A stretch of DNA of 64,000 nucleotides from positions 62,001-126,000 of the forward strand of contig CAVURM010000004.1 of the NCBI GenBank assembly GCA_963743875.1. The letters run 5' to 3'. The translations under genes and the position numbers were made by a program. Shown in pieces: positions 16,574 through 24,076 of the stretch. Numbering within the stretch: position 1 is the first letter of the stretch; each line of letters opens with the position of its first letter. Source of the stretch: RHKX01 sp963743875 (GTDB lineage: Bacteria > Actinomycetota > Thermoleophilia > Solirubrobacterales > 70-9). The notes below the pieces were generated by a model. That model made no database searches and was not told the DNA's origin. It saw only the letters and a program-made list of their open reading frames with translations.

Positions 16574-18784
16574 ATGAGCAAACGAAGCGAAGAGTTCAGG
16601 TCCCTGTCCACTCCCGCCCGCGGTCTGGCCGGGTTCGTCCAACGCGCCGCGCGCGCCTCCGGCCGCCGGCCGAAGACCGCGATCGCGCTCTGGCTGGCCT
16701 TGATCGTCGGCCTGATCGCCGCCGGTTCGATGACCGGCACCCGCGAGCTGAAGGGCCCCGAGACCTCGGTCGGAGAGACCCGCGTCGCCGAACAGATCCT
16801 CGCCGACGCCGGGCTTCAGGATCCGGCCGTCGAGAGTGTCATGGTCCGTACCGACGATCCCGGGCAGAGTTCATCGCTCGCCACCGAGCTCGCCGGTGAA
16901 TTGCGTACCGTGCGCGGCGTCGAGCGCGTCTCCGAGCCCGGCGATCCCGGGCTGAGCGCCGAAGGAGGCAACATCCAGCTGCTGCAGGTGCAGCTGCGTG
17001 GTGATCCCGAGGGCGCCGCCGCCGATCGCGCCGCCGCGGTCGCCAACCGGGTCGACCGGTTCGCCGCCGATCACCCGGAGGCACAGCTTCACCAGAGCGG
17101 CGCTGCTTCGCTCGAGAATGCGATCAGCACGGTCGTCGAGGACGACCTGACCAGGGTCGAGCTGATCTCGATCCCGCTGATCCTGGTCATCCTTCTGATC
17201 GCGTTCGGAGCCTTCGTCGCGGCGCTCGTCCCCCTGATCCTCGGGGTCACCGCGGTCGCGGGCGCCCTCGGCGCTGCCGGGCTCGTCTCCCAGATCGCGC
17301 CCGACAGCGGCACCACCGCCTCCCTGGTCGTGCTGATCGGGCTCGCCGTCGGGGTCGACTACTCGCTGTTCTACATCCGCCGCGAGCGTGAGGAGCGGGT
17401 ACGGGGCAACGACTCCGTCGCGGCCCTCGATGCCGCCGCGGCCACCGTCGGCCGTGCCGTGGTGGTTTCGGGAATGACCGTAATCGTCGCTCTGGCGGGC
17501 CTCCTCGTCACGGGCATGTCGGTATTCACGTCGCTGGCGCTCGGCACGATGGTCGTGGTGCTGCTCTCGGTGGTGGGATCGATCACCGTCCTGCCCGCGG
17601 TCCTGTCCCTCCTCGGCGACCGGGTCGAGCGCGGTCGGGTGCCGATCGTCGGCCGCCTGCGGGGCAGGGTCGCACCGCGATTCTGGCCGCGTCTGACGGC
17701 CCTCGTCGCTCGGCGGCCCGTGACCTCGCTGATCGCGTCGCTCTGCGTCCTCGGCGCGCTCGCCGTGCCGGCACTCGATATGCACCTCGGCGAGACGACG
17801 TCCGCCGATCTTCCCGACGACGTCCCGGCGGTCGTATCACTGCGGGCGATCGAGCGTGCCTTCCCCGGTGCCCCCTCCAGCGCCGAGCTGGTCGTCGAGG
17901 GAGAGGATCTCGACAGTCCCGCGGCCCGGACGGCGCTTGCCGAACTGGGCGAGCGGGGGCTCGCGGCGACCGGCGGTTCCGGGAACCCCGCAGTCGAGGT
18001 CGCGCCGAACGGCGACGCGGCCTCGGTCAGCGTCCCGATGCCGGAGATGTCCCGGGACGAGTCGACGCGCACGGTCGCCGAGCTTCGCAACCGGGTCGCC
18101 CCGACCTTCGAGGAGGGGCGTGTCCTCGTCACCGGAGACGCCGCCGACTCGGGCGATTTCACCGACGCGCTCCGCGGTTCGATGCCGCTCGTCATCGGCA
18201 TCGTCCTGGCGCTCGCATTCGTGCTGCTGGTGGCGGCGTTCGGCTCGCCGAGGCTGGCCCTGACGGTGATCGGGCTCAACCTGCTCTCGGTCGCCGCCGC
18301 CTACGGCGTGCTCACGGCCGTCTTCCAGTTCGGCTGGGGGGAGGGCCTCCTCGGTCTGATCGCGAGCGGCTCGATCGTGCCGTGGGTGCCCCTGTTCGCG
18401 TTCGTGATCCTGTTCGGGCTCTCGATGGATTACACGGTCATCGTCCTCGAGCGGATCCGCGAGTCTCGGTTCAACGGCCTGGACCCCCGACAGGCGGTCG
18501 CCGAGGGAGTCGGGGCGACCGCGGGAGCGGTCACGAGCGCCGCCGTCGTGATGGTCGCGGTGTTCTCGCTCTTCGCGATGCTCCGGCTCCCGGAGATGCA
18601 GCAGCTTGGCGTCGGCCTCGGGGCCGCGATCCTGATCGACGCGACGCTGGTACGGGGGGTCGCCCTCCCGGCCGCGGTGGCGCTGCTCGGCGAGCGCGGT
18701 TGGCGGGTTCGCCCGCGCCGCCGCCGCCGTGCGATCATCGACCACGGCCGCGAGCCGTCGCTGCGCACCGCCCATGACCGCTGA
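16574..18784 (+). CDS. MMPL/RND-superfamily membrane transporter
   Basis: 736 residues with the repeated MMPL layout: one N-terminal membrane helix, an extracytoplasmic loop, five helices, then the same again. Seen: GLAVGVDYSLFYIRRERE in the first helical bundle and ILFGLSMDYTVIVLERIRE in the second, the two equivalent motif-4 sites with the proton-relay Asp-Tyr pair. MMPL proteins export lipids or other hydrophobic compounds. The C-terminus overlaps the histidine-kinase start by 11 nt, so exporter and two-component system are probably one operon, and the exporter may be its output. Confidence 0.85.
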   Translation: MSKRSEEFRSLSTPARGLAGFVQRAARASGRRPKTAIALWLALIVGLIAAGSMTGTRELKGPETSVGETRVAEQILADAGLQDPAVESVMVRTDDPGQSSSLATELAGELRTVRGVERVSEPGDPGLSAEGGNIQLLQVQLRGDPEGAAADRAAAVANRVDRFAADHPEAQLHQSGAASLENAISTVVEDDLTRVELISIPLILVILLIAFGAFVAALVPLILGVTAVAGALGAAGLVSQIAPDSGTTASLVVLIGLAVGVDYSLFYIRREREERVRGNDSVAALDAAAATVGRAVVVSGMTVIVALAGLLVTGMSVFTSLALGTMVVVLLSVVGSITVLPAVLSLLGDRVERGRVPIVGRLRGRVAPRFWPRLTALVARRPVTSLIASLCVLGALAVPALDMHLGETTSADLPDDVPAVVSLRAIERAFPGAPSSAELVVEGEDLDSPAARTALAELGERGLAATGGSGNPAVEVAPNGDAASVSVPMPEMSRDESTRTVAELRNRVAPTFEEGRVLVTGDAADSGDFTDALRGSMPLVIGIVLALAFVLLVAAFGSPRLALTVIGLNLLSVAAAYGVLTAVFQFGWGEGLLGLIASGSIVPWVPLFAFVILFGLSMDYTVIVLERIRESRFNGLDPRQAVAEGVGATAGAVTSAAVVMVAVFSLFAMLRLPEMQQLGVGLGAAILIDATLVRGVALPAAVALLGERGWRVRPRRRRRAIIDHGREPSLRTAHDR

Positions 18785-19811
18785 GCAAGCCATCTCCACG
18801 AGCGTCGCCCGCCATCGGGGGGCCGTGGCGTCGACCCTCGTCACGCTGACCGCCGTCCTCGGGTTCGCCTGCACGGTGATCTGGGCCGGGACGGGCTTCG
18901 GTTATTACTGGCCGGCCTGGATCTGGTTCTCCGGCCTGGTGGTGATCAGCCTCTTCTGGCTGATCCCGCAGGCGACCGAGGGTCGTGAGGGGCCGCGCCT
19001 GCGATTCGCCCTCCACGTTGCGCTCACGGTCTGGGTCGTGGGCATACTCTTCGCGCTCTGGCTCCTCGGCGGGGGCGGGGCCTACTGGCCGTTCGTGACG
19101 ACCGTTCTCCTCGCCGCCGCGGTCGCCCTGCACGAGCTGACTCTGCGCCGGATCGAGCAACGTGACGACTCCCAACTCGAGGAGCGCGTGGTCGAGCTGA
19201 CCCGGACCCGCCGGGGGGCGCTCGACGTCCAGGCTCAGGAGCTGCGCCGGATCGAGCGCGACCTTCATGACGGCGCGCAGGCCCGGCTCGTCGCCCTCTC
19301 GATGAAGCTCGGCCGGGCCGAGGAGCGCCTGGCGGACCGCCCTGAGGACCGGGAGCTGGTCCGCGAGGCCCGCGAGGAGGCCGGAGCGGCGATCGCCGAG
19401 CTGCGGGACCTCGCGCGCGGGATCGCCCCGCCGGTGCTCGCCGACCGCGGGCTGCCGGCGGCCGTCGAGGCGCTCGGCTCGCGCTCCGCGATCCCGGTCG
19501 AGGTCCGCGCGCCGGACACCGACGAGGGATCGAGGCCGGCACCCGTGATCGAAGCGGTCGCCTACTTCGTCGCGGCCGAGTCGCTCACGAATGCCGCCAA
19601 GCACGCGGGCGGACCCGCCGTCGTTGAGATCTCGCGCAGCAACGGGCACCTGCTGGTCACCGTCAGCGACGAGGGCCCCGGCGGTGCCGACCCCGCCGGC
19701 AACGGCCTGTCGGGACTTCGGGGTCGGGTCGAGGCGGTCGACGGGTCGCTCCACATCGACAGCCCGCCCGGCGAGGGCACCACGATCACGGCGGAGCTGC
19801 CGTGCGAGTAG
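18774..19811 (+). CDS. NarL/DesK-type sensor histidine kinase
   Basis: 345 residues. An N-terminal membrane region of about four helices (to about residue 120) has no large extracellular sensor. A HisKA_3 dimerisation domain follows, with the phospho-acceptor in RIERDLHDGAQARL. The HATPase contains SLTNAAKHAGG (N box), VSDEGPGG (G1) and GLSGLRGRV (G2). ATG 18774 overlaps the MMPL stop. Its own stop overlaps the response-regulator start by 10 nt. Confidence 0.9.
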   Translation: MTAEQAISTSVARHRGAVASTLVTLTAVLGFACTVIWAGTGFGYYWPAWIWFSGLVVISLFWLIPQATEGREGPRLRFALHVALTVWVVGILFALWLLGGGGAYWPFVTTVLLAAAVALHELTLRRIEQRDDSQLEERVVELTRTRRGALDVQAQELRRIERDLHDGAQARLVALSMKLGRAEERLADRPEDRELVREAREEAGAAIAELRDLARGIAPPVLADRGLPAAVEALGSRSAIPVEVRAPDTDEGSRPAPVIEAVAYFVAAESLTNAAKHAGGPAVVEISRSNGHLLVTVSDEGPGGADPAGNGLSGLRGRVEAVDGSLHIDSPPGEGTTITAELPCE

Positions 19812-20467
19812 TAGTGGTCGAGGATCAGGCGCTCCTCCGCGAGGGGATCGTCGCCCTGCTCAAGGAGCAGGAGATCGAGGTCGTCGCGCAGGCCGAGGAC
19901 GCGGAGGGCCTTTTGCGCATCGTCGCCGGCCACCATCCCGACGTTGCGATCGTCGACGTTCGCCTACCGCCGACGTTCACCGACGAGGGCATCAGGGCGG
20001 CGCTCGAGGCCCGCCGCAACCATCCCGATCTGGGTGTCCTGATCCTCTCCCAGTACGTCGAGCCCGCCTACACCACCGAGTTGCTCGAGGCCGGCAGGGG
20101 GGGAGTCGGGTACCTGCTCAAGGAACGGGTCGGCGAGGTCCGAACGTTCGTCGAGGCGATCGACCGGGTCGCCTCCGGCGGCACCGTTCTCGACCGCGAG
20201 GTGGTCAGTCAGCTCGTTCGCGCCGGCGAGCCCGCCGGTTCGGAGTCGGGCATCGGATCGCTGACCCCGAGAGAGCGCGAGGTCCTGGAGCTGATGGCCG
20301 AGGGCCGCACCAACGCCGGGATCGCCTCGACGATGGTCGTCACTCAAGGCGCCGTCGAAAAGCACATCTCAAACATCTTCAGCAAGCTCGACCTGCCCGC
20401 GGGCGGCGATGACCATCGGCGGGTGCTCGCGGTGCTGACCTACCTTCGTTCAGCCGGCGAGGGGTGA
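19802..20467 (+). CDS. NarL/LuxR-family response regulator
   Basis: 221 residues. Receiver domain with VVEDQ near the N-terminus, phospho-acceptor D52 in AIVDVRLPP and the conserved Lys in YLLKERV. The C-terminal LuxR-type helix-turn-helix is LTPREREVLELMAEGRTNAGIA with VEKHISNIFSKL. GTG start at 19802, overlapping the kinase gene. It is the partner of the preceding kinase and probably controls this operon. Confidence 0.9.
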   Translation: MRVVVVEDQALLREGIVALLKEQEIEVVAQAEDAEGLLRIVAGHHPDVAIVDVRLPPTFTDEGIRAALEARRNHPDLGVLILSQYVEPAYTTELLEAGRGGVGYLLKERVGEVRTFVEAIDRVASGGTVLDREVVSQLVRAGEPAGSESGIGSLTPREREVLELMAEGRTNAGIASTMVVTQGAVEKHISNIFSKLDLPAGGDDHRRVLAVLTYLRSAGEG

Positions 20468-20491
20468 GGGCGAGCGGCGGCGTCGCGTCGC

Positions 20492-20497
20492 TAGCCT
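20492..20497 (+). promoter_or_regulatory. putative -10 hexamer of the leaderless rml operon
   Basis: TAGCCT is followed by exactly 7 nt and the ATG of rmlA at 20505. Confidence 0.5.
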
Positions 20498-20504
20498 GCC
20501 CGCC

Positions 20505-21579
20505 ATGGACAAACTCAAAGGCCTGATCCTCTCGGGGGGGGCGGGGACACGGCTGAGGCCGATCACCCACACCTCAGCCAAGCAGCTGGTTCCGGTTGCC
20601 AATAAGCCCGTGCTCTTCTACGGGATCGAGGCTCTGGTCGAGGCCGGGGTCACCGAGATCGGGATCGTCATCGCGCCCCAGACCGGCGACGAGATCCGCG
20701 AGGCCGTCGGCGACGGCTCCCAGCTCGGCGCCGACGTCACCTACATCCCGCAGGCCGAGCCGCTCGGCCTCGCCCATGCGGTCCTGACCGCCGAGGACTT
20801 CATCGGCGACAACGCCTTCGTCATGTATCTGGGAGACAACCTGCTTCGCGACGGGATCATCGACCTCGTCGAGGCCTTCCGGCGCAACGAGCCCGACGCC
20901 CTGATCCTGCTCACCCAGGTGCTCGAGCCCGAGCATTACGGGGTCGCCGAGCTCGACGGAGAGCGGATCGTCCGCCTGGTCGAAAAGCCGGTTGACCCAC
21001 CGTCGGACCTGGCGCTCGTCGGCGTCTACATGTTCACCCCCGAGGTCTTTCGCTCCGCGCGGGCGATCGAGCCCTCCCCCCGCGGCGAGCTCGAGATCAC
21101 CGACACGATCCAGCACCTGATCGACACCGGCCACACCGTCGAGCAGCACCGCGTCAAGGGATGGTGGAAGGACACCGGGCAGCTCGCCGACATGCTCGAG
21201 GCCAACCGGCTCGTGCTCGAGGACATCGAGCCCCATCTCGACGGCGAGGTCATCGACTGCAAGATTGTCGGCCGCGTCGTGGTCGAGGAGGGTGCCCGAT
21301 TGGAGCGCTGCACCGTTCGCGGCCCGGCCGTGATCGGTGCCCACAGCCGGATCAGCGACTCCTACATCGGCCCCTACACGGCGATCGCCGCGGGGTGTGA
21401 GGTCGTCGGGTCCGAGGTCGAGCATTCGATCCTGCTCGAGGGCGCGTCGCGTGAGCCACCTGCCCTCCCGGATGGAGGCCAGCCTGCTCGGTCGCAACGT
21501 CAGGATATGTCGGGCCGACGGTCTGCCGAAGACGCTTCAGATGCTGGTCGGCGACCGGTCCGAGATCACCCTCGCATGA
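20505..21579 (+). CDS. rmlA: glucose-1-phosphate thymidylyltransferase, long form with left-handed beta-helix tail, one frameshift
   Basis: About 357 residues after frame repair. The nucleotidyltransferase domain starts LILSGGAGTRLRPITHTSAKQLVPV and contains VMYLGDNLL (metal-binding Asp) and WWKDTG. The C-terminal ~110 residues form hexapeptide-like turns (RVVVEEGARLERCTVRGPAVIGAHSRI, in part). At about 21450-21455 (GCGTCGCGTGAGC) the frame moves by one; removing one base gives the normal tail VSHLPSRMEASLLGRNV and a stop at 21579. Uncorrected, the frame would run into rmlD as a false fusion. It makes dTDP-glucose, the first step to dTDP-L-rhamnose. Confidence 0.85.
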
Positions 21580-22418
21580 GGATCCTGATCGCCGGCGGAG
21601 CCGGGATGCTCGCTCAGGATGTGCTCGGCGCGGCCCAGCGACGCGGCCACAGCGTGACCGCGCTGGGGCGTCGCGAGCTCGACATCACCGATCCCACCGC
21701 CATCGACGAGGCGATCGCCGACTTCCGGCCCGAGGTCGTGATCAACTGCGCCGCCTGGTCAAACGTCGACGGGGCCGAGGACGACGAGCGGGGCGCGATG
21801 GCCGTCAACGACACGGGCGCCGCTCTCCTGGCCGCCGGCGCCGCGCGGGTCGGCGCGAGCGTCCTCTATCCCTCCAGCGATTACGTCTTCGACGGGACCA
21901 AGGGAACTCCGTACATGGAGGACGACATGCCGGCGCCGATCAGCGCCTACGGCCGCTCCAAGCTCGGCGGGGAGGTTTCGGTCGCCGCCGCCAACCCCAA
22001 GCACTTCATCGTCCGCTCCTCCTGGCTGTTCGGACTCGGCGGCAAGAACTTCGTCGAGACGATGCTGAGGATCGGGGCCGAGCAGGAGGAGGTCCTCGTC
22101 GTCAGCGACCAGTTCGGTTGCCCGACCAGCTGTGCCGATCTCGCCGAGGGGATGCTCGAGCTGGTCGGCACCCACAACTACGGGATCCACCACATCGTCG
22201 GGGAGGGCCAGTGCAGTTGGTTCGACTTCGCGACCGAGATCTTCGACCAGGCGGGGATGGAGACAAGGGTGATGTCGGCGACGACCGAGATGATGGCTCG
22301 CAAGGCTCCCCGGCCCGCCTACTCGGTGCTCGGTCACGGCCGCGACGATGCGATCAGGCTGCAGCCGTGGCAGCATGCCCTGCGTCGCTATCTCGACGAC
22401 AGAGAGCTGATTTCCTGA
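21576..22418 (+). CDS. rmlD: dTDP-4-dehydrorhamnose reductase
   Basis: 280 residues of the extended short-chain dehydrogenase fold: MRILIAGGAGMLAQDV nucleotide motif, INCAAWSNVDGAE, the catalytic SDYVFDG with the Y-x3-K pair in YGRSKLGGE, and RSSWLFG. It catalyses the final NADPH-dependent step to dTDP-L-rhamnose. ATG 21576 overlaps the repaired rmlA stop (ATGA), and its stop overlaps the start of rmlB (TGATG). Confidence 0.9.
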   Translation: MRILIAGGAGMLAQDVLGAAQRRGHSVTALGRRELDITDPTAIDEAIADFRPEVVINCAAWSNVDGAEDDERGAMAVNDTGAALLAAGAARVGASVLYPSSDYVFDGTKGTPYMEDDMPAPISAYGRSKLGGEVSVAAANPKHFIVRSSWLFGLGGKNFVETMLRIGAEQEEVLVVSDQFGCPTSCADLAEGMLELVGTHNYGIHHIVGEGQCSWFDFATEIFDQAGMETRVMSATTEMMARKAPRPAYSVLGHGRDDAIRLQPWQHALRRYLDDRELIS

Positions 22419-23428
22419 TGAGACTTCTAGTTACCGGAGGGGCCGGGTTCATCGGCTCGACCTACGTCCGCTACCACCTCGGACAGCGACCGGACGATCG
22501 GATCGCGGTCCTCGACAAGCTCACCTACGCCGGCCGGTTGGAGAATCTGGCGACGGTTCCCCCCGGGGATGTCGACTTCATCGAGGGCGACATCGCCGAT
22601 CCCGAGGCCGTCGCCCGGGCCATTGACGGCTGTGACGCGGTGATCAACTTCGCCGCCGAGTCCCACGTCGACCGCTCGATCGAGGACCCGGGAGCCTTCA
22701 TCCAGACCGACGTCTACGGCACCTACGTGCTGCTGGAGGCCGCCCGCGACGCCGGCATCCGCCACCTGCAGATCTCCACCGACGAGGTCTACGGGTCGAT
22801 CGACGAGGGAACGTTCACCGAGCAGTCCCCGATCGAGCCCTCCTCCCCCTATTCGGCCTCGAAGGCCGGCGGGGACATGATCGTCCGCGCGTTCAACCAC
22901 ACCTACGGAGCCGACTGCCTGATCGTCCGCGCCTCCAACAACTACGGTCCCTTTCAGCACCCCGAGAAGCTGATCCCACTGATGGTGTTGAACGCGATGG
23001 CCGGAGACCGTCTCCCCGTCTACGGCGACGGCATGCAGGTGCGGAACTGGCTCTTCACCGAGGACTTCGCCTCCGCCATCGACGTGGTGTTGGAGAAGGG
23101 GGAGGCCGGCGAGGTCTACAACGTCGGCGGGCCGGAGGAGATGCCCAACATCGAGGTCGTCAAACGCATCCTCGAGTTGACCGGCCGCGACGAGTCGCAG
23201 ATCGACCACGTCGCCGACCGCCTCGGTCATGACCGCCGATACTCGCTCTCCTCCGATCGCACCGAGGGGCTCGGGTGGAGGGCGGAGGTGGGCTTCGACG
23301 AGGGGATCGAGCGGACCGTCGCCTGGTACCGCGACAACGCCGCGTGGTGGGAGCCGATTCGTTCAGGCGAGTACCGCGAGTACTACGAGCGCCAGTACGG
23401 AACCAAGCTCGGAGCCCCGGCTGAATGA
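22418..23428 (+). CDS. rmlB: dTDP-glucose 4,6-dehydratase
   Basis: 336 residues. The NAD motif is GGAGFIGSTYVRY, followed by FAAESHVDRSI, the STDEVYG segment with the catalytic Asp-Glu pair, YSASKAGGD (Y-x3-K), and RASNNYGPFQHPEKLIP. All are hallmark RmlB blocks. It converts dTDP-glucose to the 4-keto-6-deoxy sugar. It overlaps both neighbours by a few bases within the rml operon. Confidence 0.95.
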   Translation: MRLLVTGGAGFIGSTYVRYHLGQRPDDRIAVLDKLTYAGRLENLATVPPGDVDFIEGDIADPEAVARAIDGCDAVINFAAESHVDRSIEDPGAFIQTDVYGTYVLLEAARDAGIRHLQISTDEVYGSIDEGTFTEQSPIEPSSPYSASKAGGDMIVRAFNHTYGADCLIVRASNNYGPFQHPEKLIPLMVLNAMAGDRLPVYGDGMQVRNWLFTEDFASAIDVVLEKGEAGEVYNVGGPEEMPNIEVVKRILELTGRDESQIDHVADRLGHDRRYSLSSDRTEGLGWRAEVGFDEGIERTVAWYRDNAAWWEPIRSGEYREYYERQYGTKLGAPAE

Positions 23429-24024
23429 CCGCCACGGTCGAGACGCGGATCGACGGGCTGGTCGCGATCGAGCCGACCGCCTTCGGCGACGAGCGCGGCT
23501 TCCTGATCGAGAGCTTCAGCATCGACCGCTGGCGCGAGTTCGGGATCGACGAGGTCTTCGTCCAGGAGAACCACTCGCGCTCGACCCAGCGCGGCACCCT
23601 CCGCGGCATGCACTTCCAGACCGAGCCGGGCCAGGGCAAGCTCGTCCGCTGTCCGCGCGGTGCGATCTTCGACGTCGCCGTCGACCTGCGTCGCGGCTCG
23701 CCCACCTACGGCGAGTGGGAGGGCCACGTCCTCGACGACGAGCGCCACCGCCAGCTCTGGGTGCCGGTCGGCTTCGCCCACGGATTCCAGGTGCTCAGCG
23801 AGATCGCCGACGTCGCCTACAAGCTGACCTCGCTCTACGACCCCGCGACCGAGTCGGAGATCGCGTGGAACGACCCCGACGTCGGCATCGAGTGGCCGAT
23901 CGACGACCCGCTGCTCTCCGCCCGCGACATGGGCGCCCCGCGCCTGGCCGAGGTCGCGGACGAGCTTCCGTTCACGTTCTGGACCCGGGCCGACCGCGGT
24001 CAGGGGAACTCCGTGGTTGGGTGA
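23425..24024 (+). CDS. rmlC: dTDP-4-dehydrorhamnose 3,5-epimerase
   Basis: 199 residues with the RmlC cupin-like fold: FGDERGFLIESFSIDRW, QENHSRSTQRGTLRGMHFQ (with the catalytic His), LVRCPRGAIFDVAVDLR, and VPVGFAHGFQVLSE. It completes the A-D-B-C order of a full dTDP-L-rhamnose pathway. The ATG overlaps the rmlB stop (ATGA). The sugar probably goes to cell-envelope polysaccharide. Confidence 0.95.
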   Translation: MTATVETRIDGLVAIEPTAFGDERGFLIESFSIDRWREFGIDEVFVQENHSRSTQRGTLRGMHFQTEPGQGKLVRCPRGAIFDVAVDLRRGSPTYGEWEGHVLDDERHRQLWVPVGFAHGFQVLSEIADVAYKLTSLYDPATESEIAWNDPDVGIEWPIDDPLLSARDMGAPRLAEVADELPFTFWTRADRGQGNSVVG

Positions 24025-24063
24025 CACGCTTCCTGTCGCACGTAGGCCGCGCCGCCCGGTCCC

Positions 24064-24069
24064 TAAGAT
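24064..24069 (+). promoter_or_regulatory. putative -10 hexamer of leaderless lhr
   Basis: TAAGAT is followed by exactly 7 nt and a TTG at 24077. This marks the likely true lhr start, although the frame must be corrected by one base shortly after it. Confidence 0.45.
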
Positions 24070-24076
24070 CGATCGG

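Noticed and set aside
24021..24076. GTG 24021 as lhr start (overlapping the rmlC stop)
   Set aside because: It gives an Arg-rich 37-residue extension, while the TAAGAT-N7-TTG module at 24077 points to a later start. It is kept only as an alternative.
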